Part shown: positions 1 to 5,230 of the stretch, piece by piece | How the letters are laid out: every line of letters starts with the position of its first letter | Numbering within the stretch: the first letter of the stretch is position 1 | Origin: Gammaproteobacteria bacterium | GTDB taxonomy: Bacteria > Pseudomonadota > Alphaproteobacteria > UBA828 | Reading direction: 5' to 3' | Length of the DNA stretch: 5,230 bases | NCBI GenBank assembly: GCA_002714015.1 | Contig: PAWF01000024.1 | Span: 9,563 to 14,792 of the forward strand | Translations under genes and position numbers: made by a program | Notes under the pieces: generated by a model | Told to the model about the DNA's origin: nothing | Database searches by the model: none | Seen by the model: the letters and a program-made list of their open reading frames with translations, nothing else

Positions 1-2033
1 TCTATTTCAAAGCCTGCAGCACCTCCTCCAACTAGCCCAAAATTGCCTAAAATATCTCCTTCAATTCCATCAAATATCCAAGCACATTCGGAATTCTCGC
101 TATCTGGTGATTTTCTATAATAAGAACAAACATCTAATCCAAAAGCAGTAAAAGAAACACCTACCAACTTTGCCATATTACGACCACGCACCCGCCAAAT
201 ACCGCCATGTTTTCCATCAAACATACCGCAATATTCACCAGGTGAAACCGTCCATGCCCTTGTACCATTATCACCTCTTCGAACCTCAATAATATTTCGA
301 CTATTTGGATGGTAGTTTGTTACCCAGTAAAAACCGTTACCACCCAAATACATCATTCTACCGCCTTGGTCTTGATATTCCTGATAAGCATCTAATGTTT
401 TTTCTGTTTGGTATTCAGGGTGACTGCCCGTCAATACAATACGATATTTTTTTAGTAAATCATTTCCCTCTTCATCAACGTCAGCATCTGTGTGTATATC
501 AAAATTGTAACCTTTCTCTGTTAGCCAATCGACTAAATGCAAATCAGCATTATATTGCCTCACTGAAGGTGATAAAAAATGCTGGTACTTAGGTCTCATG
601 TTCAATATTGGCCGTAAGCGAGTAGAAATAGAAATACCTGAGCCATCAGTATGCGTCCCGTAAAGACCATATCCTAATTTATGCAACTCATTAAAAAGTA
701 AATCAGATGCCTGTAACTTAGTAACTCGTCCAGTGATTAACTGGGCAATTGGTGACTCCATATTTAAATTATCATTTGCATAAGCCATATAACTTGCAGT
801 TGGGATTATAAGTGCAATTGGGGCTGGAGTAGCATTTACAGAAGGCCTTACAAAAAAGGGGATATAGTCTTCATGTTCTGAATCCGATTTCCCAGAAACT
901 CTTAGCCGTGCCGCATAGCATCCACTTTTTAATCCTTTTGGCACTTTTAGGGAAAAATCTATTTCCCAACGAGAATCATCAATATCGTCATCGTGAAAAT
1001 GTATGGCTCCAAACTGATCTGGAGAGGAGACATAACTCATCGCATCACTCCAACTTTGTCCGGTTACCCCCCTGCAAGGTAAATTTATGAGTACACCATC
1101 ATTATTTTTTGGTCCTATATCAATTATCTTTGAGCTAGATGCGTTAGGACAAATATTAGCTGTAAAATCCCAAAGACCCTCTATGAAATCATCTGGGGTA
1201 GGCTTCGAACGCCCTAAACACAACTCTTTAACTCTATCAAAATCTAATGGTTCTGAAGCAATTAGAGGGCGCTCAATCTTTCCATTAAAATTTTTTGTTT
1301 GTTCCGGGAGAAAGATTGTATCTTCCAAATCAACATAATGCTCACCGACTAATTTTCGATTTGAGTTTAAATTTTCTGTTGAAGCTCCTATTAGCAATGG
1401 AGCATCACAATGAAAATCAACATTTTTTGGGACTTCTAATTCTTGTATTGATTCTTTAGCAGCCATAGGAGGCAGGGCTCTAGGTCCATTACCTCCGTTA
1501 CTAAAGGTTGAGCAGGACTTATGCAGTATAGATAGTTTCCCAATATTTGAATTATAAGACGCTATGACTAAATACCAAACCTTAGGTAAAATTTTCTGCC
1601 CCGATGTAATGGAGTAATTTTTACCCTCAATAGCTACCTGAAACTCTAATTCTCCTAAAGAATTAATAAAAAGTCCTATGCCTGAAGAATTTTTTTCAAT
1701 AAATTTTGTTATAAGTCCCTGCTCCCCTTTGTAAGGGGTAGTGGCATAAAACAAAGAGGCAATGGTAATATTTTTTCCACTGAATGAATGTATATTTGGC
1801 ACTAAAGCAAAAGAACCATTATAAGTTTTCTGCTCTCGCCCTTGATATTCTCTATTTACAGAAGTCTCCACTAGCTCTTCTTTGAATCCCGGTCCTTCCG
1901 GATTTGTGTCTCCATGTATAAGTCTTACTATATCTGCTTGATATTTACTCTGAGACTTACAGTGAATATGAAAATCCAGCTTATCCCCCGGTCGAACAGA
2001 AAACTCACTCGCATAGCCAGTTATTTTTAGCAT
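1..2033 (-). CDS. dmfA2: N,N-dimethylformamidase large (catalytic) subunit, C-terminus cut by window edge
   Basis: Catalytic subunit of a DMFase-type hydrolase, which in characterised members cleaves N,N-dimethylformamide to dimethylamine and formate. The frame is open for 677 codons from the ATG at 2033 and leaves the window; as I recall the Paracoccus protein is about 760 residues, so roughly 85 are missing. Family signatures in order: SVRPGDK (12-18), RLIHGDTNPEGPG (37-49), a jelly-roll/LamG-like stretch (about 70-260), WDF (288-290), NLPCRGVTG (317-325), GCYAARL (371-377), then the alpha/beta catalytic part from about 395. Candidate iron ligands are Y418, Y458 and E540 (in GSHPEY). Probable catalytic residues are H538, N566 (in GGNGFYW) and E676 (in AGFE). 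The offset to the published Paracoccus numbering, as I remember it, is 18-19 throughout. No signal peptide, so cytoplasmic. The start has a strong ribosome site and overlaps the small-subunit gene. Family assignment is secure; the true substrate is not. Confidence 0.93.
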   Translation of the reverse strand, partial: MLKITGYASEFSVRPGDKLDFHIHCKSQSKYQADIVRLIHGDTNPEGPGFKEELVETSVNREYQGREQKTYNGSFALVPNIHSFSGKNITIASLFYATTPYKGEQGLITKFIEKNSSGIGLFINSLGELEFQVAIEGKNYSITSGQKILPKVWYLVIASYNSNIGKLSILHKSCSTFSNGGNGPRALPPMAAKESIQELEVPKNVDFHCDAPLLIGASTENLNSNRKLVGEHYVDLEDTIFLPEQTKNFNGKIERPLIASEPLDFDRVKELCLGRSKPTPDDFIEGLWDFTANICPNASSSKIIDIGPKNNDGVLINLPCRGVTGQSWSDAMSYVSSPDQFGAIHFHDDDIDDSRWEIDFSLKVPKGLKSGCYAARLRVSGKSDSEHEDYIPFFVRPSVNATPAPIALIIPTASYMAYANDNLNMESPIAQLITGRVTKLQASDLLFNELHKLGYGLYGTHTDGSGISISTRLRPILNMRPKYQHFLSPSVRQYNADLHLVDWLTEKGYNFDIHTDADVDEEGNDLLKKYRIVLTGSHPEYQTEKTLDAYQEYQDQGGRMMYLGGNGFYWVTNYHPNSRNIIEVRRGDNGTRAWTVSPGEYCGMFDGKHGGIWRVRGRNMAKLVGVSFTAFGLDVCSYYRKSPDSENSECAWIFDGIEGDILGNFGLVGGGAAGFEI

Positions 2034-2470
2034 CTCTCTCCCACCTCTTCAAAGCCATAAGAAATTAAAAGGTCCTTTAATCTAAGTCTAAACACTTCAT
2101 GCTCTGCTGTAGCACGGTCATTAAATTTTAAATCCAAAAATTGAACAGGGGCACCACGTTTTTCAGGTAGTTTAACTAGTTCAAAACAATTACCTGATTC
2201 TGATTCAAAAATTGCAATTTTACCAGGGGTTGGCTGAACCCTGAGTTTGTCAATTACACGAGCTAATTGTGCAGAATAAACCTTTGTTTCCATATTAGGA
2301 CAACCCGGAAAACCAAAAGGGTTTTCTTTATGCTCTGCGATAATTTCTTTTCTTAATGAGTCATTTAGAAGAATGGGTAAAATATGGGTTCGAGTATTGT
2401 AATCATCGAGCTGTGTGAAAGCATAATTGTTTTGAAGTGCTGTTTCTGACTTTTTTTCTTTTTTTTTCAT
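2027..2470 (-). CDS. dmfA1: N,N-dimethylformamidase small subunit
   Basis: Small non-catalytic partner of the DMFase large subunit; the known enzyme is built from small/large pairs, and the small subunit is thought to serve assembly and stability. At 147 residues it is slightly longer than the roughly 130 I recall for the Paracoccus protein, the excess being a lysine-rich N-terminus (MKKKEKK). Recognisable family pattern: EEHxxNPFG-like EHKENPFG (46-53), RVQPTPGK (77-84) and the C-terminal ATAEHEVFRLRLKDLL (120-135), which match the known small subunit in order and spacing. An in-frame TAA lies 9 nt upstream of the ATG, so the start cannot move far. The Shine-Dalgarno match is poor (AGAGG about 14 nt before ATG). 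The gene ends 7 nt inside the large-subunit gene, so the pair forms one operon. The start codon is followed by runs of nine and seven A, separated by one G. Identification rests on family resemblance and the partner gene beside it. Confidence 0.88.
   Translation of the reverse strand: MKKKEKKSETALQNNYAFTQLDDYNTRTHILPILLNDSLRKEIIAEHKENPFGFPGCPNMETKVYSAQLARVIDKLRVQPTPGKIAIFESESGNCFELVKLPEKRGAPVQFLDLKFNDRATAEHEVFRLRLKDLLISYGFEEVGERC
2041..2047 (-). promoter_or_regulatory. Ribosome binding site of the DMFase large subunit
   Basis: Read on the minus strand, GAGGTGG (2047 to 2041) lies 7 nt before the ATG at 2033-2031. It sits inside the last codons of the small-subunit gene. This fixes the large-subunit start and, with the 7-nt gene overlap, suggests coupled translation of the two subunits. 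Confidence 0.7.
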
Positions 2471-2502
2471 AATATTAGCTTAAGCCTCTGCAAATATTGT
2501 AA

Positions 2503-2508
2503 ATTATA
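2503..2508 (-). promoter_or_regulatory. Probable -10 box of the DMFase operon
   Basis: On the minus strand the sequence is TATAAT, a perfect sigma-70 -10 hexamer, 32 nt upstream of the small-subunit ATG; this predicts a leader of about 25 nt. No good -35 hexamer is seen at 16-18 nt spacing; the upstream DNA is an A/T tract, so an activator or UP-like element may compensate. Chance TATAAT matches are common in AT-rich DNA. Confidence 0.5.
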
Positions 2509-2512
2509 CCTG

Positions 2513-2532
2513 ATAAAAAAAGGTTTTTTTAT
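2513..2532. repeat. A/T-tract palindrome upstream of the DMFase -10 box
   Basis: Perfect 9-bp inverted repeat ATAAAAAAA / TTTTTTTAT separated by GG. It lies where the -35 region of the minus-strand promoter would be, just upstream of its -10 box. It could be an UP element or bent DNA. It could also act as a weak hairpin in a plus-strand transcript, but nothing on the plus strand ends nearby, so a terminator role is unlikely. Confidence 0.4.
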
Positions 2533-2568
2533 TATTAATTGATTATTAAATTGTTCATTGTATCTTGA

Positions 2569-2588
2569 TGTGCATATTTGTGGCACAA
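2569..2588. promoter_or_regulatory. Candidate operator dyad in the divergent control region
   Basis: Two overlapping inverted repeats: TTGTG-G-CACAA (2578-2588), a perfect 5-1-5 dyad, and TGTGC-N9-GCACA (2569-2587). The first fits the TnGTnnnACnA architecture of FadR-subgroup GntR regulators. It lies about 108 bp before the DMFase start and about 140 bp before the aminotransferase start, so one protein could control both directions. No regulator gene is in the window, so the binding protein is unknown. Confidence 0.35.
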
Positions 2589-2626
2589 TAGCTTAAATCG
2601 CTTAGAACTTTTGGTTATTGGAATAA

Positions 2627-2667
2627 TAATTTTCCTTTTGGAGCACTCCTATTCTCTAGGAAAATTA
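2627..2667. promoter_or_regulatory. Nested dyad upstream of the aminotransferase
   Basis: Outer perfect 9-bp repeat TAATTTTCC (2627-2635) / GGAAAATTA (2659-2667) encloses a short dyad GGAG-CA-CTCC (2640-2649). The structure ends 5 bp before a possible plus-strand -10 element, the usual place for an operator or activator site. It could also form a hairpin if transcription starts further upstream. Confidence 0.3.
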
Positions 2668-2671
2668 ATAC

Positions 2672-2677
2672 TATAAG
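2672..2677 (+). promoter_or_regulatory. Possible -10 box of the aminotransferase gene
   Basis: TATAAG, five of six matches to TATAAT, lies 50 bp before the ATG. No recognisable -35 hexamer sits at 16-18 nt upstream; instead the nested dyad abuts it. Activated transcription would fit, but the match is weak in AT-rich DNA. Confidence 0.25.
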
Positions 2678-2716
2678 ATAGAGTTTTGATAGATTTTTAA
2701 AGGTAAATTCAGAAAC

Positions 2717-2721
2717 GGGAG
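2717..2721 (+). promoter_or_regulatory. Ribosome binding site of the aminotransferase
   Basis: GGGAG lies 6 nt before the ATG at 2728, good spacing, and supports that start over internal ATG codons. Confidence 0.6.
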
Positions 2722-2727
2722 AAAAAA

Positions 2728-4125
2728 ATGTCCTTGGAAACTGCGAGAAATATCTCTTTAGAAGAGTTAGACAAACAAGTTCTTTTGCACCCAGTTACCT
2801 CAATTTCTGAGCACCAGGCTAATGGACCGCTTATATTTAAGCGCGCTGGCGGAGTTCGAATGTACGATAATTCAGGTAAAAGCTATATTGATGGAGCAGC
2901 TGCCCTCTGGTGCGTAAATATAGGTTATGGAAGAAAAAGGTTGGCAGAGGTAGCTAAAGAAGAAATGAATAAAATCGGTTTTTACCATACCTTTGGAGCC
3001 GCCTCTAACGAACCTGCAATTCTTCTCGCAGATAAATTAATACAGTTACTTCATGACCATGCAGACTGTAATCATATTGGTAAAGTATTTTTTGGACTTT
3101 CTGGCTCTGACGCTAATGATACACAATTCAAGCTTGTTCGTTATTACAATAATCTCCGTGGTAAACCTAATAAGAAGAAAATCATATCAAGAATTGGAGG
3201 CTACCACGGAACATCTGCAGCTGCAGGTAGCCTTACAGGTATACCTGTTTACCATAAAGCTTTTGACTTACCTTTTGATGGTATCCTCCATACTTCTTGC
3301 CCAAATTTTTGGAAGTTTGGGAATCCTAATGAATCTGAAGAAGAATTCACCAACAGGATGGTTAAAGACCTTGAAGATTTGATTCTGAAAGAAGGTCCTG
3401 ACACAATTGGGGGATTTATAGCTGAACCAGTAATGGGTACTGGAGGTGTTATTGTTCCGACCAAAGAATATTACCAAAGGATACAATCCTTACTTAAAGA
3501 ACACGATATCCTTTTTATGGTTGACGAAGTGATTAATGGATTTGGTCGTCTTGGTAGTTGGTTTGGGTCAGGATTTTATGGAATTAAACCTGATTTAATG
3601 TCTTTTGCAAAAGGTCTAACAAGCGCATACTTCCCTATGTCCGCAGTTGCAGTTGCTGACCATGTTTGGCAAGTACTTGCAGACGGCACTCCAGATGTAG
3701 GTATGTTTGCACACGGCTTCACTTACTCTGGTCACCCGGTTGGTGCTGCTGTTGGATTAGCAAACCTAGAGATTATGGAAGAAGAGAATCTAATTGATAA
3801 CGCTGCTAAAGTAGGCTCTTATTTAAAACAATCTCTAATTGAGCGCCTTGCAGACCATCCAAATATTGGTGAGATTAGAGGTGAAGGGTTGATGATAGGT
3901 ATTGAATATGCTGCTGGGGCAGATAGTAAAGAAGCTCCAAATATGACTCCTCTAGCACACAAACAAGTTGCAATTGCCGCACAAGAACGAGGATTACTAA
4001 CTCGAGCACTTCCATTTTTACAGGTAAATAATTTTTCTCCACCGCTAACATTCACAAAATCTGATGCGGATGAGTCTGTTGAAATTTTTGCTGAGTCCGT
4101 AGAAAGTGTATTTGGAAAAGGTTAA
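2728..4125 (+). CDS. Class III PLP-dependent aminotransferase (omega-amino acid / GABA type)
   Basis: Fold-type I enzyme that moves an amino group from an omega-amino acid or amine to a keto acid, usually pyruvate in this group. It is complete at 465 residues, normal for the family, and cytoplasmic. Visible landmarks: AALWCVNIGYG (58-68); the PLP-phosphate loop GSDAND (126-131); YHG (159-161), whose tyrosine stacks on PLP; VDEV (265-268) with D266 contacting the pyridine nitrogen; SFAKG (292-296) with K295 as the Schiff-base lysine; and R426 in LLTRAL, near the position of the substrate-carboxylate arginine, followed by FSPPLTF. The loop has Asp where many relatives have Glu (GSEAND), which I believe is normal for this alphaproteobacterial-type subgroup. 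Substrate cannot be read from sequence: GABA, beta-alanine, taurine, putrescine and other amines are candidates. The transhydrogenase gene downstream favours GABA, yielding succinic semialdehyde. It is transcribed divergently from the DMFase operon. Confidence 0.93.
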   Translation: MSLETARNISLEELDKQVLLHPVTSISEHQANGPLIFKRAGGVRMYDNSGKSYIDGAAALWCVNIGYGRKRLAEVAKEEMNKIGFYHTFGAASNEPAILLADKLIQLLHDHADCNHIGKVFFGLSGSDANDTQFKLVRYYNNLRGKPNKKKIISRIGGYHGTSAAAGSLTGIPVYHKAFDLPFDGILHTSCPNFWKFGNPNESEEEFTNRMVKDLEDLILKEGPDTIGGFIAEPVMGTGGVIVPTKEYYQRIQSLLKEHDILFMVDEVINGFGRLGSWFGSGFYGIKPDLMSFAKGLTSAYFPMSAVAVADHVWQVLADGTPDVGMFAHGFTYSGHPVGAAVGLANLEIMEEENLIDNAAKVGSYLKQSLIERLADHPNIGEIRGEGLMIGIEYAAGADSKEAPNMTPLAHKQVAIAAQERGLLTRALPFLQVNNFSPPLTFTKSDADESVEIFAESVESVFGKG

Positions 4126-4148
4126 GTAGTGTTTGTAAATGTTAAAGA

Positions 4149-4213
4149 AATAATCAAACTCTCAACTGGGTATTAGTTTATAAAACAGGCAACAAGTTGG
4201 GAGTTTGATTATT
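4149..4213 (+). terminator. Long inverted repeat, probable transcription terminator of the aminotransferase gene
   Basis: Arms 4149-4167 and 4195-4213 pair over 19 bp, with only one G-U wobble and no bulge, around a 27-nt loop. The repeat starts 23 nt after the aminotransferase stop codon. The right arm ends in ATTATT but lacks a clean run of T, so termination may be inefficient; an mRNA 3'-end stabiliser or a small repeat element are alternatives. The length and near-perfect pairing are well beyond chance. Confidence 0.5.
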
Positions 4214-4416
4214 AGGTTATAGCTTCAAAGCGATAGTGTTCTCTATTAAGCGATTATACAATAAAGCTTATATAAATTATTGTTATTAAATAAACACATC
4301 ACACATTAACAGAAGTTCTAAATTTTCTCAGTGCCTCATGAACAACGTACTGAAAAATAAAAATGTTGATTTGAAAATAACATCAAAACATTCATAAAAA
4401 TATATAGACGCATTAC

Positions 4417-4422
4417 TAAGGA
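4417..4422 (+). promoter_or_regulatory. Possible ribosome binding site of the transhydrogenase gene
   Basis: TAAGGA lies 11 nt before the ATG at 4434, slightly long spacing. A second candidate, TAGGA at 4427-4431, is too close (2 nt). The start is supported more by homology than by this site. Confidence 0.4.
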
Positions 4423-4433
4423 ATTCTAGGAAT

Positions 4434-5230
4434 ATGGGACTGGATAAATACTTCACACATACAGCTAATGGGGATAAAGCATTTACAATTGAAGCACCAA
4501 ACCTCAAGTTTGGTCTTGGTGTAATTTCAGAATTAGGGGAAGACGCTAAAGCCTCAGGTATAACTAAAGCTGCTTTATTCGTAGATCCATATGTAGAACA
4601 AATGGATCATTTTTTAAAAGCAACTGCTTCTCTTAAAACTACTCATATTGACTTCGAAGTTTATAATGAAATTGAGATCGAGCCTACGGACCGATCCTTT
4701 AGAAATGCTTCTAGATTTGCTCAAGATGGTAATTTTGATGGCTTTATTTCTATTGGGGGTGGTTCGACTATGGACACAGCCAAGGCAGCAAACTTATTTG
4801 CGACTTACCCCGCTGACTTATTTGCTTACGTCAATGCACCTGTTGGAGAAGCTAGACCAGTTCCGGGATCTTTAATGCCACACATAGCATGCCCTACTAC
4901 ATTTGGAACAGCGAGTGAAACTACTGGGATAGCTATATTTGATATACTTAATCAAGATATGAAGACTGGAATTGCTCACAGGGCTTTACGACCGACACTG
5001 GGATTAATAGACCCACAGGGTTTAACTACATTACCCTCTGCTGTCATTGCCTCCAACGGGTTTGATGTATTCAGCCATGCAATAGAGTCATATACAGCAA
5101 AGCCATTCACACAACGCATTGCACCAAAATCCGCAAGCCAAAGACCCCTTTTACAGGGTGCCAATCCATATAGTGATATGGCATGTCTAGAAGCAATAAA
5201 GATAGTAGGTGAAAATATTGAAAAGGCTGT
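4434..5230 (+). CDS. Hydroxyacid-oxoacid transhydrogenase (iron-type alcohol dehydrogenase family), C-terminus cut by window edge
   Basis: Resembles animal ADHFE1/HOT (EC 1.1.99.24), which oxidises 4-hydroxybutyrate to succinic semialdehyde while reducing 2-oxoglutarate to D-2-hydroxyglutarate, with NAD kept bound. The window has 265 codons; family members run to about 420-470 residues, so the C-terminal helical domain with the remaining metal histidines is missing. Visible: EIEPTD (81-86); the nucleotide loop GGGSTMDTAKAANL (108-121); PTTFGTASETTG (154-165); LGLIDP; SNGFDVFSHAIESYTA (207-222), where D211 and H215 are metal ligands; and QRPLLQGANPYSD, an insert typical of the HOT branch that separates it from ordinary alcohol dehydrogenases. 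F157 and A160 replace Ser and Gly found in human HOT. No mitochondrial-type presequence, so a cytoplasmic bacterial form. It would act on the succinic semialdehyde that a GABA aminotransferase makes. The subfamily call is strong; the in vivo hydroxyacid is inferred. Confidence 0.9.
   Translation, partial: MGLDKYFTHTANGDKAFTIEAPNLKFGLGVISELGEDAKASGITKAALFVDPYVEQMDHFLKATASLKTTHIDFEVYNEIEIEPTDRSFRNASRFAQDGNFDGFISIGGGSTMDTAKAANLFATYPADLFAYVNAPVGEARPVPGSLMPHIACPTTFGTASETTGIAIFDILNQDMKTGIAHRALRPTLGLIDPQGLTTLPSAVIASNGFDVFSHAIESYTAKPFTQRIAPKSASQRPLLQGANPYSDMACLEAIKIVGENIEKA

Larger units (their letters stand above)
4126..4433. other. Intergenic region between aminotransferase and transhydrogenase genes
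   Basis: This 308-bp, very AT-rich stretch shows no convincing coding frame. It holds the 19-bp inverted repeat at 4149-4213 and two copies of AAGCGAT (4228-4234 and 4248-4254) exactly 20 bp apart. A weak promoter-like pair, TTGAAA at 4371-4376 with CATAAA at 4393-4398 (16-nt spacer), lies about 35 bp before the next ATG. The gap and hairpin suggest the downstream gene has its own promoter rather than forming a tight operon. Confidence 0.5.

Noticed and set aside
305..592. Plus-strand open frame of 95 codons
   Set aside because: It lies entirely opposite the intact DMFase large-subunit frame, has no family resemblance and no ribosome site; it is an antisense shadow.
908..1338. Two plus-strand open frames of 60 and 83 codons
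   Set aside because: Both are antisense to the DMFase large subunit, whose frame reads through with family motifs such as NLPCRGVTG and GCYAARL; the shadows show no recognisable features.
1..2033. Possible frameshift or pseudogene in the DMFase large subunit
   Set aside because: Reading every codon from 2033 to 3 gave no stop and continuous family-like sequence; it appears incomplete only because the window ends.
2581..2595. TGGCAC resembling the -24 element of a sigma-54 promoter
   Set aside because: No TTGC follows at the required spacing (the -12 position reads CTTA), so it is better explained as part of the TTGTGGCACAA dyad.
3053..3382. Plus-strand open frame of 109 codons with a hydrophobic start that looks like a membrane segment
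   Set aside because: It is out of frame inside the aminotransferase gene; the apparent hydrophobicity comes from the AT-rich alternate frame.
4648..4875. Plus-strand open frame of 75 codons
   Set aside because: Overlaps the transhydrogenase in another frame, and the transhydrogenase frame carries the GGGST and EPTD motifs here.

Overview
The window is AT-rich and carries four convincing genes, two of them cut by the window edges. It looks like a bacterial chromosome. The proteins resemble those of Pseudomonadota, and the aminotransferase in particular has an alphaproteobacterial flavour. The low GC content, judged by eye, would suit a streamlined, possibly marine, lineage. That taxonomic reading is an inference; no rRNA or marker gene is present to fix it.

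Left part, minus strand (1-2470): a two-gene unit encodes both subunits of an N,N-dimethylformamidase-type amidohydrolase (DMFase, EC 3.5.1.56). The small subunit (2470 down to 2027) is first. It overlaps by 7 nt the large catalytic subunit, which starts at 2033 and runs off the left edge after 677 codons. The large-subunit frame was read codon by codon and is intact. The residues known to form the unusual two-tyrosine/one-glutamate mononuclear iron site, and the catalytic residues around it, appear to be present.

Middle (2471-2727): a 257-bp divergent control region separates the DMFase genes from a plus-strand gene. It holds a good minus-strand -10 box, an A/T palindrome and two dyads that could be operators. 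No regulator gene is in the window.

Right part, plus strand (2728-5230): a complete class III (omega-amino acid type) PLP aminotransferase of 465 residues comes first. A 308-bp gap with a 19-bp inverted repeat follows. Then come the first 265 codons of an iron-dependent alcohol dehydrogenase family protein that closely resembles hydroxyacid-oxoacid transhydrogenase (HOT, ADHFE1 in animals).

How the genes may work together: the DMFase would split a substituted amide into an amine and an acid (formate and dimethylamine if DMF is the substrate). The aminotransferase could turn an omega-amino acid such as GABA into an aldehyde such as succinic semialdehyde. HOT interconverts succinic semialdehyde and 4-hydroxybutyrate using 2-oxoglutarate/D-2-hydroxyglutarate. 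The last two enzymes suggest a GABA/4-hydroxybutyrate module. A shared pathway with the DMFase is a hypothesis based only on adjacency and a shared control region.
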